Assembly: GCF_001425665.1 (NCBI RefSeq)
Contig: NZ_LMCX01000002.1
Coordinates: forward strand, 806,001 to 870,000
DNA: 64,000 bases
DNA from: Yonghaparkia sp. Root332
GTDB taxonomy: Bacteria; Actinomycetota; Actinomycetes; Actinomycetales; Microbacteriaceae
Direction: 5' to 3'
The notes below the pieces were generated by a model. The model did not search any database. It was not told the DNA's origin and saw only the letters and a list, made by a program, of their open reading frames with translations. Position 1 is the first letter of the stretch. Each line of letters opens with the position of its first letter. Positions 17,487-25,845 of the stretch are shown one piece after another. A program made the position numbers and the translations under genes.

Positions 17487-18295
17487 AGCCGGGCCAGTCG
17501 TGCGCGCGCCGCGGTGTAGAAGCCGTGGGCGATGAGTCCGAGCCCCACGACGGCGAGGAGGAGGGGGCCCGCGGGGGAGAGCGCGAGGGCGGCGAGAAGC
17601 CCGTCGACCCCGGCCGGGCCGGCCGGGACGAACGCGGCACCGAGGGTCAGGACGCCCAGGACGCCCAGCGCGACGGCCTTGCCGAGGTAGGCGACGCGCC
17701 CCGCGAGGAGCATCGGGCGGCGGCCGGAGGACTTCGCGGGGAGGCGGATGTCGTCGAGGAAGCCGCGCCGCCATCCCTTGAGGCCGAAGTACGTGGCGAC
17801 GGTCAGGGTCAGCAGGGCGATGATGATCAGCACGACGGGGCCGAGCGGAAGCTGCACGACCGAGGCCGCCAGCGCACCGGGTTCCTCCTGCGGGTTGCTG
17901 CGTCCGGTGGCGGCGATGCTCCCGCTGCTGACGCCGAGGAGGAGGTACGCGACGCCGCGGCCGATCCTGACGGCGCGGTCGCGGGGCGGCAGGTCGCGGT
18001 GGCGCTCGAGGAACGGAGCGGCGAGCATCCACGCGCCCAGGATCACGTAGCCGATCGCGATGACCCAGAACAGCACGGCTCCTCCCGGGTTGGCGGCGAC
18101 GGCGCGCAGGGCCCCCACCCGCTCGGAGTCGGGCGTGATGAGCACGGCGATGGGGATCGACAGCGCGATGACGCCGAGCAGGACGTGCAGGACGCCGTTC
18201 ACGGCGAGACCGGTCCGGGTGACGACGCGGTACGTCCGGGTGGGGATGGCGACGCCGTGCGGGCGCACGACTCCGCCCTCGGTGCGAGAGGTCAT
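17483..18295 (-). CDS. DUF1206 membrane protein, copy 1 of a tandem trio
   Basis: 270 residues, first gene of the trio, with a polar 20-residue N terminus and three helical pairs (TRTGLAVNGVLHVLLG; RIGRGVAYLLLG; AYLGKAVALGVLG). The ATG sits six bases after TAGCCT on the minus strand. The ending HGFYTAARARLARL is shared with copies 2 and 3 and is the best conserved piece of the trio. Function unknown. Confidence 0.88.
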   Translation of the reverse strand: MTSRTEGGVVRPHGVAIPTRTYRVVTRTGLAVNGVLHVLLGVIALSIPIAVLITPDSERVGALRAVAANPGGAVLFWVIAIGYVILGAWMLAAPFLERHRDLPPRDRAVRIGRGVAYLLLGVSSGSIAATGRSNPQEEPGALAASVVQLPLGPVVLIIIALLTLTVATYFGLKGWRRGFLDDIRLPAKSSGRRPMLLAGRVAYLGKAVALGVLGVLTLGAAFVPAGPAGVDGLLAALALSPAGPLLLAVVGLGLIAHGFYTAARARLARL

Positions 18296-18301
18296 GGGCC
18301 C

Positions 18302-18307
18302 AGGCTA
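18302..18307 (-). promoter_or_regulatory. -10 element, leaderless DUF1206 operon
   Basis: TAGCCT on the minus strand, six bases before the ATG at 18295. Confidence 0.45.
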
Positions 18308-18357
18308 GAGGGCGAAAGGGATTCGCGGAGCGGGGTTGCCGTGATCCGGCTCAGGAG

Positions 18358-19065
18358 CTAGGCCGACCCGCCGGCCGCAGCGCCCGTGCGCTCGGCCTCG
18401 ACGAGGGCGAAGTAGCGATCGAAGACCCCGCGCCCGACCCGTTCGACGGCCCGCGCCCGCTCGGGGTCGCGGTCGGCGTGCGCGGGCAGCTCGTCGGCGA
18501 TGCCCGCGAGCTGATCCGGGCCCATCTCGAGGTGGAACTGGAACCCGTAGACGGTGCGTCCGAGCCGGAAGGCCTGGTGGGGGTAGTTCTCGTTGCTCGC
18601 GAGGAGCACGGCCCCTTCGGGCAGGGTGATGGTGTCCTCGTGCCAGTGGAAGACCGGCACGGTCGGCCCGGCGGGGCCGATCACGGGGTCGTCGAGCCCG
18701 GCGTCGGTGAGCTCGACCGTTCCCAGACCGTCCTCGCTCTCGTCGCCGCGGCTCAGCTGGGCGCCCGCGGCGACGGCGATGATCTGCGCGCCGAGGCACA
18801 TGCCGAGCACGGGCACGCCCCGCTCGATGGCGGCGGCGACGAGCGCGCGCTCGGCGATCAGGGCGGGATGCGCGTCGTCGTCGAGCGCGCCCATCGCGCC
18901 CCCGAGGACGATGACGCCCTCGTACGCCTCGACGGCGTCAGGGCTCGGGACGGGCTCGCCGGAGTCGGTGCGGACGACGCGGAGCTCGAGTCCGCGGGCC
19001 GCCGCGACCACGCCGATGAGCGCCGGACCCTCGAAGGACATCTGCTGCAGCACGAGCCAGGTCAT
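18358..19065 (-). CDS. Class I glutamine amidotransferase-like protein
   Basis: 235 residues of the GATase1 fold: nucleophile Cys90 in LGMCLGAQ and the catalytic pair His178/Glu180 in YGFQFHLE are all present, so glutaminase or gamma-glutamyl hydrolase activity is plausible. It is a stand-alone protein related to GMP-synthase-like amidotransferases; no acceptor enzyme lies beside it. The ATG lies six bases after TACGGT. Confidence 0.88.
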   Translation of the reverse strand: MTWLVLQQMSFEGPALIGVVAAARGLELRVVRTDSGEPVPSPDAVEAYEGVIVLGGAMGALDDDAHPALIAERALVAAAIERGVPVLGMCLGAQIIAVAAGAQLSRGDESEDGLGTVELTDAGLDDPVIGPAGPTVPVFHWHEDTITLPEGAVLLASNENYPHQAFRLGRTVYGFQFHLEMGPDQLAGIADELPAHADRDPERARAVERVGRGVFDRYFALVEAERTGAAAGGSA

Positions 19066-19071
19066 CCCCCC

Positions 19072-19077
19072 ACCGTA
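19072..19077 (-). promoter_or_regulatory. -10 element, leaderless amidotransferase gene
   Basis: TACGGT on the minus strand, six bases before the ATG at 19065. Confidence 0.4.
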
Positions 19078-19086
19078 GAGGCCCGA

Positions 19087-22000
19087 TCATCGGAAGTCGC
19101 GGCTCGCGAGGCTGGCTCTCAGCGGAAGGGTCTCGACCCGGTCGGCGACGATCGCGATGACGCCCTCGCGCGAGCGCTCGAGCGTGCCGCGGACGATGAG
19201 GGCGCGGCTCTCCCGCACCACGCGGCGGTAGCGGCTCCAGAGCCCGACCGAGCAGACGACGTTGACGAGCCCCGTCTCGTCCTCGATGTTGAGGAAGGTG
19301 ATGCCGCTCGCGGTCGCGGGGCGCTGGCGGTGGGTGACGACCCCGGCGATCTCGACGCGGCGCCCCGGCTCGGTGGTCCGGAGGTCGATCGCGGCGAGCA
19401 CGCCGCGGCGCGCGAGGGCCGGGCGCGCGTACCGCACGGGGTGGTCGCCGGGGGCGATGCCCGTCGAGACGAGGTTCGCCACCATCGTCTCGGCGTCGTC
19501 GAGGTCGCTGAACAGCGGCGGCTGCACGGCGACGACCGTGCCGGGCAGGTACTCGGGCCTGGCCTGCGCGGCTGCTCCCGCCGCCCACAGCGCGGCCCGG
19601 CGTGAGAGGCCGAGCACGTCGAAGGCGCCGGCCGTCGCGAGCGCCTCGAGCTGCGCCCCCGTCAGGCCCGTGCGGTACGCGAGCTCGGTGAGATCGCGGT
19701 ACGGGCCGCCTCGCTCGCGCTCGGCGATGATGCGCTCGGCGGTGGGGCGGCCGATGCCCGACACGGCCGCGAGCCCCTGCCGCACGGCGAGGTCGGCGTC
19801 GCGGCGGTGCCGGGCGCAGTCGGCGAGGTCGCCGTCGGTGGAGTCGGGGCGGAACTCGGGCACGGGGGGCTGGATGCGGCAGGTGCAGGAGGCGAGCCCC
19901 GTCGGGGTCGCGCGGCGGGCATCCGCCCCGATCGCGGCGACGGCGTCGTCGACCACGAGGTCGACGCGCTCGAGCCCCGCCTCGACGCCCGAGCGCAGGA
20001 TGCAGGGCGTGCGCACCTCGACGCCGTGCCGCTCGGCGTCGGCGGCGAGCGAGGCGGGGGAGTAGAAGCCCATCGGCTGCGCGCGCAGGAGCGCGGCGAG
20101 GAAGACGCCGGGGTAGTGCAGCTTGAGCCACGAGCTCGCGTAGACGAGCAGGCCGAAGCTGATGGAGTGGCTCTCGGCGAAGCCGAAGTTCGCGAAGGCC
20201 TGGATGCGGCCGTAGATCTCGTCGGCGAGGCGCCCGCTGATGCCGTTGCCCGCCATGCCCGCGTAGAGGGTCTCGCGCAGCGACTCGATGCGCTCGAGGC
20301 CGCGCTTGCTGCCCATCGCGCGGCGCAGCAGGTCGGCGTCGTCGCCCGTGCAGCCGCCGACCGCCATGGCGATCTGCATGAGCTGCTCCTGGAAGACGGG
20401 CACGCCGAGGGTGCGCTCGAGCGGCTCGACGAGCTTCGGATGGTCGTAGGTGATCGGCTCCTCCCCGAGCTTGCGGCGCACGAAGGGGTGCACGGCGCCG
20501 CCCTGGATGGGCCCGGGGCGCACGAGCGCGATCTGCACGACGAGGTCGTAGAAGCGGCGCGGCTGCAGGCGCGGCAGGAGGCTCATCTGCGCCCGGCTCT
20601 CGACCTGGAAGACGCCGATCGAGTCGGCGCGGCACAGCATGTCGTAGGTCGCCTGCTCCTCCTTCGGCAGGGTCGCGAGCTCCCACCGCTCGCCGAGGTG
20701 CGCATCGACGAGGTCGAAGGCGTGCTGCAGAGCGGCGAGCATGCCGAGGCCGAGGAGGTCGAACTTGACGAGGCCCATCCAGGCGCAGTCGTCCTTGTCC
20801 CACTGCAGCACCGTGCGGCCCTCCATGCGCGCGTGCTCGATCGGCACGATCTCGCCGACGGGGCGATCGGTGAGCACCATGCCGCCGGAGTGGATGCCGA
20901 GGTGCCGCGGGTAGGTGAGCACCTGCTGGGCGAGCGCGACGACGGGCTCGGGGATGTCGTGGTCGTCGCTCGAGAGCACGGCGCCCCAGCGCTCCACCTG
21001 CTTGCTCCACGCGTCCTGCTGCCCCACGGAGTGCCCGAGCGCGCGCGCCATGTCGCGCACGGCGTTCTTCGGCCGGTACGAGATGACGTTCGCGACCTGG
21101 GCGGCGTTGCGCCGGCCGTAGCGCTCGTAGACGTACTGGATGACCTCCTCGCGCCGGTCGGAGTCGAAGTCGACGTCGATGTCGGGCTCCTCGTCGCGCA
21201 GCGCCGAGAGGAACCGCTCGAACGGCAGCTTGTAGCCGATCGAGTCGACCGCGGTGATGTCGAGCAGGTAGCAGACGGCCGAGTTCGCCGCCGAGCCGCG
21301 CCCCTGGCAGAGGATGCCGCGGCCTCGGGCGAACTGGACGATGTCGTGGACGATGAGGAAGTAGCCGGGGAACCCCTTCTGCTCGATGACGTCGAGCTCG
21401 CGGCCGATGCGCGCCCGGTCGGCGTCGCTGACGTCGGGGTACTTGCGCGGCACGGCCGCCCAGACGAGCTCGCGCAGCCAGCTCATGGGCGTGTGGCCGG
21501 GCGGCACCTCCTGCTTCGGCAGCTGCGGCTTCGCCTGCCGCAGCGGGAACCCGAGCGCGTCGGCGAGCTCGACGCTGCGCGCCACGGCGCCCGGGTGGCG
21601 GGCGAAGCGCTCGGCCATCTCGGCGCCGCTGCGCAGGTGCGCGGTGCCGGCGTGCGGCAGCCACCCCTCCATGTCGTCGAGGCTGCGCCGCGCCCGCAGC
21701 GCGGCGAACGCGGTGGCGAGGGGATGCCGGGCGGGCGTCGCGTAGTGCACGCCGCCGGTCGCCACGACGGGCAGGCCTCGATCGCGGGCGAGGGCCGCGA
21801 GGGCGTCGTTGTGCACGGAGTCGAGCGGGCGCCCGTGGTCCATGAGCTCGACGACGACGCCCTCGCGGCCGAAGCGGGCGAGGAGCCCATCGAGCGCGGA
21901 GCCCGCCGCCTCGACCTGCGCGCGCGTCGGCACCGCGCGGTCGCCGAGCGCGGCGCGCACGGCGCCCTTGCGGCAGCCGGTGAGCACGACCCACTCGCCG

Positions 22001-22572
22001 GCGGCCTGCTCGGCGAGCGCGTCGAGGTCGTACACGGGGCGGCCCTTCTCGCCGCCGGAGAGCTGACCCTCGGTGAGGGCGGCGGCGAGCCGGTGGTAGC
22101 CGGACTGTCCGCGCGCGAGGACGAGCAGGTGGGTGCCCTCGGGGTCGGCGACGCCCTGCTGCGGCCCCGTGAGGCCGAGGCTGAGCTCGGCGCCGAACAC
22201 GGTCGTGAGGCCGTAGGGCTCGGCGGCCTCGGCCATGCGCACGACGCCGTAGAGGCCGTCGTGGTCGGTGAGCGCGAGGCCGTGCAGACCGAGGCGCGCG
22301 GCCTCCTCCAGCAGCTCTTCCGGGCTCGAGGCGCCGTCGAGGAAGGAGAACGAGGAGTGCGCGTGCAGCTCGGCGTAGGGGACGACCGCCTCGGGGTCGG
22401 GGCGGTCGAGCTCGGCCGCGCGGTAGGGCGCGCGCTTGTGCGACCAGGCGGGGGAGTCGCCGCCGTCAGCGCCGGGCGGGGGAGCCGTGCCGGGGCGCGT
22501 GCCGTCGCGGAGGGCGCGCTCGAACTCGCTCCACGGGATGGGCGGGTTGTACCAGCCTGCCATCAGCGGCAC
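19087..22572 (-). CDS. dnaE2: Error-prone DNA polymerase III alpha subunit DnaE2
   Basis: 1161 residues. A PHP domain (ELHAHSSFSFLDGA, LTDHDGLYG) is followed by the C-family polymerase core with catalytic aspartates in PDIDVDFDSDRR, then helix-hairpin-helix and an OB domain near the C terminus (EIAGVVTHRQRP). The N terminus GWYNPPIPWSE is typical of DnaE2. It is the catalytic polymerase of the SOS mutasome and works with ImuB and ImuA'. It lies 39 bases behind imuB and is likely co-transcribed. The start may be GTG 22572 or, three codons in, ATG 22563; GAGGG lies just upstream of both. Confidence 0.94.
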   Translation of the reverse strand: MPLMAGWYNPPIPWSEFERALRDGTRPGTAPPPGADGGDSPAWSHKRAPYRAAELDRPDPEAVVPYAELHAHSSFSFLDGASSPEELLEEAARLGLHGLALTDHDGLYGVVRMAEAAEPYGLTTVFGAELSLGLTGPQQGVADPEGTHLLVLARGQSGYHRLAAALTEGQLSGGEKGRPVYDLDALAEQAAGEWVVLTGCRKGAVRAALGDRAVPTRAQVEAAGSALDGLLARFGREGVVVELMDHGRPLDSVHNDALAALARDRGLPVVATGGVHYATPARHPLATAFAALRARRSLDDMEGWLPHAGTAHLRSGAEMAERFARHPGAVARSVELADALGFPLRQAKPQLPKQEVPPGHTPMSWLRELVWAAVPRKYPDVSDADRARIGRELDVIEQKGFPGYFLIVHDIVQFARGRGILCQGRGSAANSAVCYLLDITAVDSIGYKLPFERFLSALRDEEPDIDVDFDSDRREEVIQYVYERYGRRNAAQVANVISYRPKNAVRDMARALGHSVGQQDAWSKQVERWGAVLSSDDHDIPEPVVALAQQVLTYPRHLGIHSGGMVLTDRPVGEIVPIEHARMEGRTVLQWDKDDCAWMGLVKFDLLGLGMLAALQHAFDLVDAHLGERWELATLPKEEQATYDMLCRADSIGVFQVESRAQMSLLPRLQPRRFYDLVVQIALVRPGPIQGGAVHPFVRRKLGEEPITYDHPKLVEPLERTLGVPVFQEQLMQIAMAVGGCTGDDADLLRRAMGSKRGLERIESLRETLYAGMAGNGISGRLADEIYGRIQAFANFGFAESHSISFGLLVYASSWLKLHYPGVFLAALLRAQPMGFYSPASLAADAERHGVEVRTPCILRSGVEAGLERVDLVVDDAVAAIGADARRATPTGLASCTCRIQPPVPEFRPDSTDGDLADCARHRRDADLAVRQGLAAVSGIGRPTAERIIAERERGGPYRDLTELAYRTGLTGAQLEALATAGAFDVLGLSRRAALWAAGAAAQARPEYLPGTVVAVQPPLFSDLDDAETMVANLVSTGIAPGDHPVRYARPALARRGVLAAIDLRTTEPGRRVEIAGVVTHRQRPATASGITFLNIEDETGLVNVVCSVGLWSRYRRVVRESRALIVRGTLERSREGVIAIVADRVETLPLRASLASRDFR

Positions 22573-22611
22573 CGACCCTCGTGCGCCGCGTGATGCCCAG
22601 CTCCCGCGCGC

Positions 22612-24180
22612 TCAGTCATACTTCGCCTCGGCCCACCAGCTCGCGCCCTCGAGCACGAGCAGCCACGCGACCCCTCCGGCGTCGACGACCTGCAGCCGGT
22701 GCGCCCGCCGCGCGCGCGCCGGATCCCACCAGCGCTCCTCGAGCGGCCACGGGCCCGCCCACGAGGCGATGGGCCTCACGGCGCCGCCCGCGCTCGGCGC
22801 GAACCCCGCGGGCGCGGCGCTGAGCCGCAGGCGCTCGTCGACCGAGACGGTCTCGCCCCGGGCATCCACGACCACCACGGGGTGGCGCGAGGCGTAGACG
22901 GTCGCGGGCGCGGGCTGCGGCAGCGCCCCGGGCCACGGCCGGTCGAGCGGCCGGGGGAGCACCGCGCGGTCGCCCCAGGGAACGAGCACGCGGCGCTCGG
23001 CGAGCGTTCGGCCGCCCGAGCGCTGCGCGGTGAGCACGGCCTCGTGGCCGAGCAGGCTCTGCACGCGCGCGAGGGCGTGGTGCACGCGCTCGTCAGGCCC
23101 CGAGCCCCACAGCCCCGGCTCGTGGTGCGCGAGGGCGTCGAGGCTCTCGGGCACGATGCGCACGCGCGCGATCGCGGCGCGCAGATCGGGACCGGTGGGA
23201 GCGCCGGGCGCCGAGCCCGCCGTGCGGGTCGCCCCGCTGAGCTGCCAGCGCACGCGGTCGACGATCTCGCTCGGCCGGAACGATCGCGGGTGCAGCCACG
23301 CGCGCTCGCTCTCGCCGCCGAGCTCGTCGCGGAACCCGATGCGCACCGCCGTGGCGACGAGCCGATGCTCCGCGAGCGTCTCGACGACCTCGTCGGCGAG
23401 GCGCCGCACGGCGAAGGCGACCTGGTCGACGCGATCGAGGGGAGGCTCGAGCTCGAGCACGCGCTCGAGGTCGAGGGGCGGGATGCGCGGCACGAGCCCG
23501 CGCGCATCGAGAGCGCTCGCGAGCGCGTGCCGGTGGGCCCCCCGCTCGCCGAAGCGATCGCGCACGGCCTCGGCGGGCAGCTGCGCGAACTCGCCGAGCG
23601 TGCGCACCCCGAGCCGCCCGAGCAGGGCCGCGAGCTCGGGGTCGTCGAGCGCGGCGACCGGCTGCGGAGCGAGGAAGGCCGCGGCCGCGCCGGGCGGCAC
23701 GATGCGGACGGGGGCGTCGGCGAGGGCATCCCTCGCCGCGAGATCGGCTGTGAACGCGCCGTCGGCGATGCCGATGCGCGCGTCGGGCACCCCCTCCTCG
23801 GCGAGGGCGGCACGCAGCGCGAGGGCCGCCGCCCGCTCGCCTCCGTAGTAGCGCGCGGGACCACGGGCGCCGAGCATCACGAGGCCGGGGCGCACGACCT
23901 GCACGCCCGCGACGAGCGACTCGAGCGCGTCGACGAGCGGGGAGAACAGCCGGTGGTCGCGGTCGTCGTCGTGAGGCAGCACGACGAGCACGGGGCACAG
24001 CGACTGCGCCTCGCGCCGCCGCTGCCCGCGCCTCACCCCCTGGGCGCGCGCGGCGGACGAGCACGCGACGACGCGATTGGCCGCGACGACCGCGAGCGGG
24101 ACCCCGGCGCGCGCGGCGCCGTCGCGCACCGCCGCGAGCACCGGCCAGTCGGGCACCCACAGGCACAGCGCCCGCAGCAT
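22612..24180 (-). CDS. imuB: Y-family polymerase-like mutasome protein ImuB
   Basis: 522 residues resembling Y-family polymerases but with the N-terminal catalytic site replaced (ALCLWVPDWPVLAA in place of a D-x-D motif), as in ImuB, an inactive scaffold that links DnaE2 to the sliding clamp. The palm/thumb region with LGVRTLGEFAQLPAEAV (helix-hairpin-helix) and a C-terminal region ending WWAEAKYD, next to dnaE2, agree. The ATG overlaps the stop of imuA' (TGATG), so the two are coupled. Confidence 0.9.
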   Translation of the reverse strand: MLRALCLWVPDWPVLAAVRDGAARAGVPLAVVAANRVVACSSAARAQGVRRGQRRREAQSLCPVLVVLPHDDDRDHRLFSPLVDALESLVAGVQVVRPGLVMLGARGPARYYGGERAAALALRAALAEEGVPDARIGIADGAFTADLAARDALADAPVRIVPPGAAAAFLAPQPVAALDDPELAALLGRLGVRTLGEFAQLPAEAVRDRFGERGAHRHALASALDARGLVPRIPPLDLERVLELEPPLDRVDQVAFAVRRLADEVVETLAEHRLVATAVRIGFRDELGGESERAWLHPRSFRPSEIVDRVRWQLSGATRTAGSAPGAPTGPDLRAAIARVRIVPESLDALAHHEPGLWGSGPDERVHHALARVQSLLGHEAVLTAQRSGGRTLAERRVLVPWGDRAVLPRPLDRPWPGALPQPAPATVYASRHPVVVVDARGETVSVDERLRLSAAPAGFAPSAGGAVRPIASWAGPWPLEERWWDPARARRAHRLQVVDAGGVAWLLVLEGASWWAEAKYD

Positions 24181-24977
24181 CAGCCGACCTCGCGCCAGGC
24201 CTCGCGCGCCCGCTCGGCGGCCGTGCGCGACGCGGCGCCCGGCACCGCGCGCGGGTCGAGACGACGGATGCCCTGCTCGGGGTCGGGCATGAGCAGCCGC
24301 CCGCTCACGGGCCGAGGCGAGCGCCTGCTCGTCACCGTGACGGTGACCTCCCGGCTCGTGAGACAGCCGGAGCCGTGCCCGAGTCCCGACCACCGGCTCT
24401 CGGTGAGGCTGATCATGGCCTCGGTCTGCGGCCACGCGCCCACGACGAGCAGCGTCGACCCGCGCTCGCGCAGGCGGCTCGCGAGCCGCGCGACGGCCGC
24501 ATCGCCCGCGGCGCGGCCGGGCTTCACGACGACGACGCCGAGAGCGTCGGCGATGGAGGCCGTGACGGTGAGCCACTGATCGCCGGGATGCGGGACGAGC
24601 ACGAGGCGGTCGAGGTCGACTCCCATGGCCTCCGCGGCCTCGACCCCGAACTCGGGCATGCCGACGACCCCGCACCACGACCCGGCGGCAGACGGCCCGG
24701 CGAGGAGCGCCATGACGAGCGCGCTGGACGGGCTCACCGAGTACGCCGCCCCCTCCTTCAGCCCGCCGTCGGGCAGGAGGTCGGCGAGGGCCTCGTGGGT
24801 CGGCGTGAGCCTCGAATCGAGCGTCGTGCGCTGCAGCGCGTCGATGCGCGCCTGCAGCGCCTGCACCGTGTCGACCGTCTGCAGTCGCGCGCCGCCGCCC
24901 GAGCCCGCACCCGCGACCGCGTCGGCCGACGCGGCGGGGGAGAGGGCGAGAGCGGGCATGCCTCCATGGTCGAACAT
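24180..24977 (-). CDS. ImuA'-like mutasome accessory protein
   Basis: 265 residues with weak resemblance to the RecA fold (LVMALLAGPSAAGSWCGVVG as a degenerate P-loop strand, VLVPHPGDQW), as expected of the ImuA'/ImuA-type protein found in front of imuB. Membership rests largely on position and the SOS promoter. Two starts are possible: ATG 24977, which is 7 bases after the -10 GATATT and would be leaderless, and ATG 24959, whose GGAGG is only one base away. I prefer 24977. It heads the three-gene mutasome operon. Confidence 0.8.
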   Translation of the reverse strand: MFDHGGMPALALSPAASADAVAGAGSGGGARLQTVDTVQALQARIDALQRTTLDSRLTPTHEALADLLPDGGLKEGAAYSVSPSSALVMALLAGPSAAGSWCGVVGMPEFGVEAAEAMGVDLDRLVLVPHPGDQWLTVTASIADALGVVVVKPGRAAGDAAVARLASRLRERGSTLLVVGAWPQTEAMISLTESRWSGLGHGSGCLTSREVTVTVTSRRSPRPVSGRLLMPDPEQGIRRLDPRAVPGAASRTAAERAREAWREVG

Positions 24978-24985
24978 ACGTTCGA
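24970..24985. promoter_or_regulatory. LexA (SOS) box of the mutasome operon
   Basis: TCGAACATACGTTCGA: a perfect 16-bp palindrome matching the actinobacterial/Gram-positive LexA site GAAC-N4-GTTC with extended TCGAAC arms. It covers the predicted transcription start and the first codon of imuA'. Confidence 0.9.
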
Positions 24986-25007
24986 ATATCGCAACCGCCA
25001 CCGACAT
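24985..25007 (-). promoter_or_regulatory. PafBC-type (RecA-NDp-like) promoter of the mutasome operon
   Basis: On the minus strand ATGTCGGTG (25007-24999) is followed by exactly 8 bases and GATATT (24990-24985). The LexA-independent damage promoter of actinobacteria is TTGTCRGTG-N8-TANNNT, so the upstream element matches 8 of 9. The -10 touches the LexA box. Confidence 0.65.
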
Positions 25008-25049
25008 TCGACGGCGTGTCGCCAGCGGTGCCACCTCAGCGGCCCCGCC

Positions 25050-25325
25050 CTACTCCACCCAGTAGTCGCCGTCGAAGTGGAGGCGGCCGTTCTCCGAGGC
25101 CTCGTCGTCGAGGAACTCCTCCTCGCCGACCTCGCGGATCTCGAACGAGATCGAGGTCGACGTGGTGATGAGCACGCTCATGACGCGGTCGCCCGAGAGC
25201 CGGACATCCACGAAGGCACCGCCGGCGACGCACGCCGCCACGATCTCCTCCTTGAGCGCGTCGAGATCCTGGTTGTCGGCGAGATAGTTGCGGCTCTCGC
25301 CGATGCTGGCCTGCACGACTCTCAT
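25050..25325 (-). CDS. Small conserved-looking hypothetical protein
   Basis: 91 residues, acidic, no signal or membrane helix. N-terminal half is helical (DLDALKEEIVAACVAGGAFV), the rest beta-rich with a Thr/Ser strand (SVLITTSTSISFEIREV). I do not recognise a function. The ATG overlaps the stop of the upstream DUF7882-type gene (ATGA), so the two proteins are made together and probably act together. It ends 72 bases before the imuA' start. Confidence 0.75.
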   Translation of the reverse strand: MRVVQASIGESRNYLADNQDLDALKEEIVAACVAGGAFVDVRLSGDRVMSVLITTSTSISFEIREVGEEEFLDDEASENGRLHFDGDYWVE

Positions 25326-25756
25326 GAGCGACCTCCGTCGGTGATGGCGCTGTCGGTGATGGCGCTGTCGGCGATCGCGCCGTCGCCGCTGTCGGCGATG
25401 AGGCGGTCGTCCGGCGCGATGAGGAGCGACGAGTGGACCCGCGTGACGGGCGGCACGACGCCGCTCGGCTCGGGGACGATGCGGAGCCCCGCCGAGCTGT
25501 TGGCCGAGCTCATGAGGGCCTCGATCCAGGCGCGGCTGATGGTCGGCGCGCGGCCGCCGTGGAAGGTGAACACGAGCGGGATCGCGGGGTGCAGCCACAG
25601 GCTCGCCCGCCCGCTGCCCTCCTCGCGGGGCTTCGACCACGAGAACGCGAACGACTCCTGGCGCCGGAGCTTGGCGACGATCACGATCTGCAGGTGCGCG
25701 AGCACCCGGTCGTCGAATCTCGCCTCGAACGTCGACGCGTAGATCAGCTGGCCCAT
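25322..25756 (-). CDS. DUF7882-like small protein
   Basis: 144 residues. The start MGQLIYASTFEARFDDRVLA and the following LRRQESFAFSW match my recollection of a small family common in Microbacteriaceae (DUF7882) with no known role; older annotations sometimes call it ligase-like, which I do not support. A WLHPAIPLVF strand region follows. The C-terminal 25 residues are a tail of IADS/ITDS repeats encoded by a 15-base tandem repeat (around 25339-25390). GAGGAA precedes the ATG by three bases. Confidence 0.75.
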   Translation of the reverse strand: MGQLIYASTFEARFDDRVLAHLQIVIVAKLRRQESFAFSWSKPREEGSGRASLWLHPAIPLVFTFHGGRAPTISRAWIEALMSSANSSAGLRIVPEPSGVVPPVTRVHSSLLIAPDDRLIADSGDGAIADSAITDSAITDGGRS

Positions 25757-25776
25757 CGGTTCCTCACGATCGGGTG

Positions 25777-25840
25777 CTGCTCGCGGGGGGCGAGCAGGCG
25801 CTGCACCGGCTGAGTCGTGCGTGTCGGCCCTCTGACCGTA
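25777..25840 (-). promoter_or_regulatory. Leader hairpin and candidate -10 of the DUF7882 pair
   Basis: TACGGT (25840-25835) could be a -10, giving a leader of about 70 bases. The leader contains a perfect 7-bp hairpin CTGCTCG/CGAGCAG (25777-25797) with a 7-base loop. The hairpin could equally terminate the upstream HAD gene. Confidence 0.35.
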
Positions 25841-25845
25841 CCCCC

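Noticed and set aside
19807-22593. 928-residue open frame antisense to dnaE2
   Set aside because: Low-complexity composition and no motif; shadow of dnaE2.
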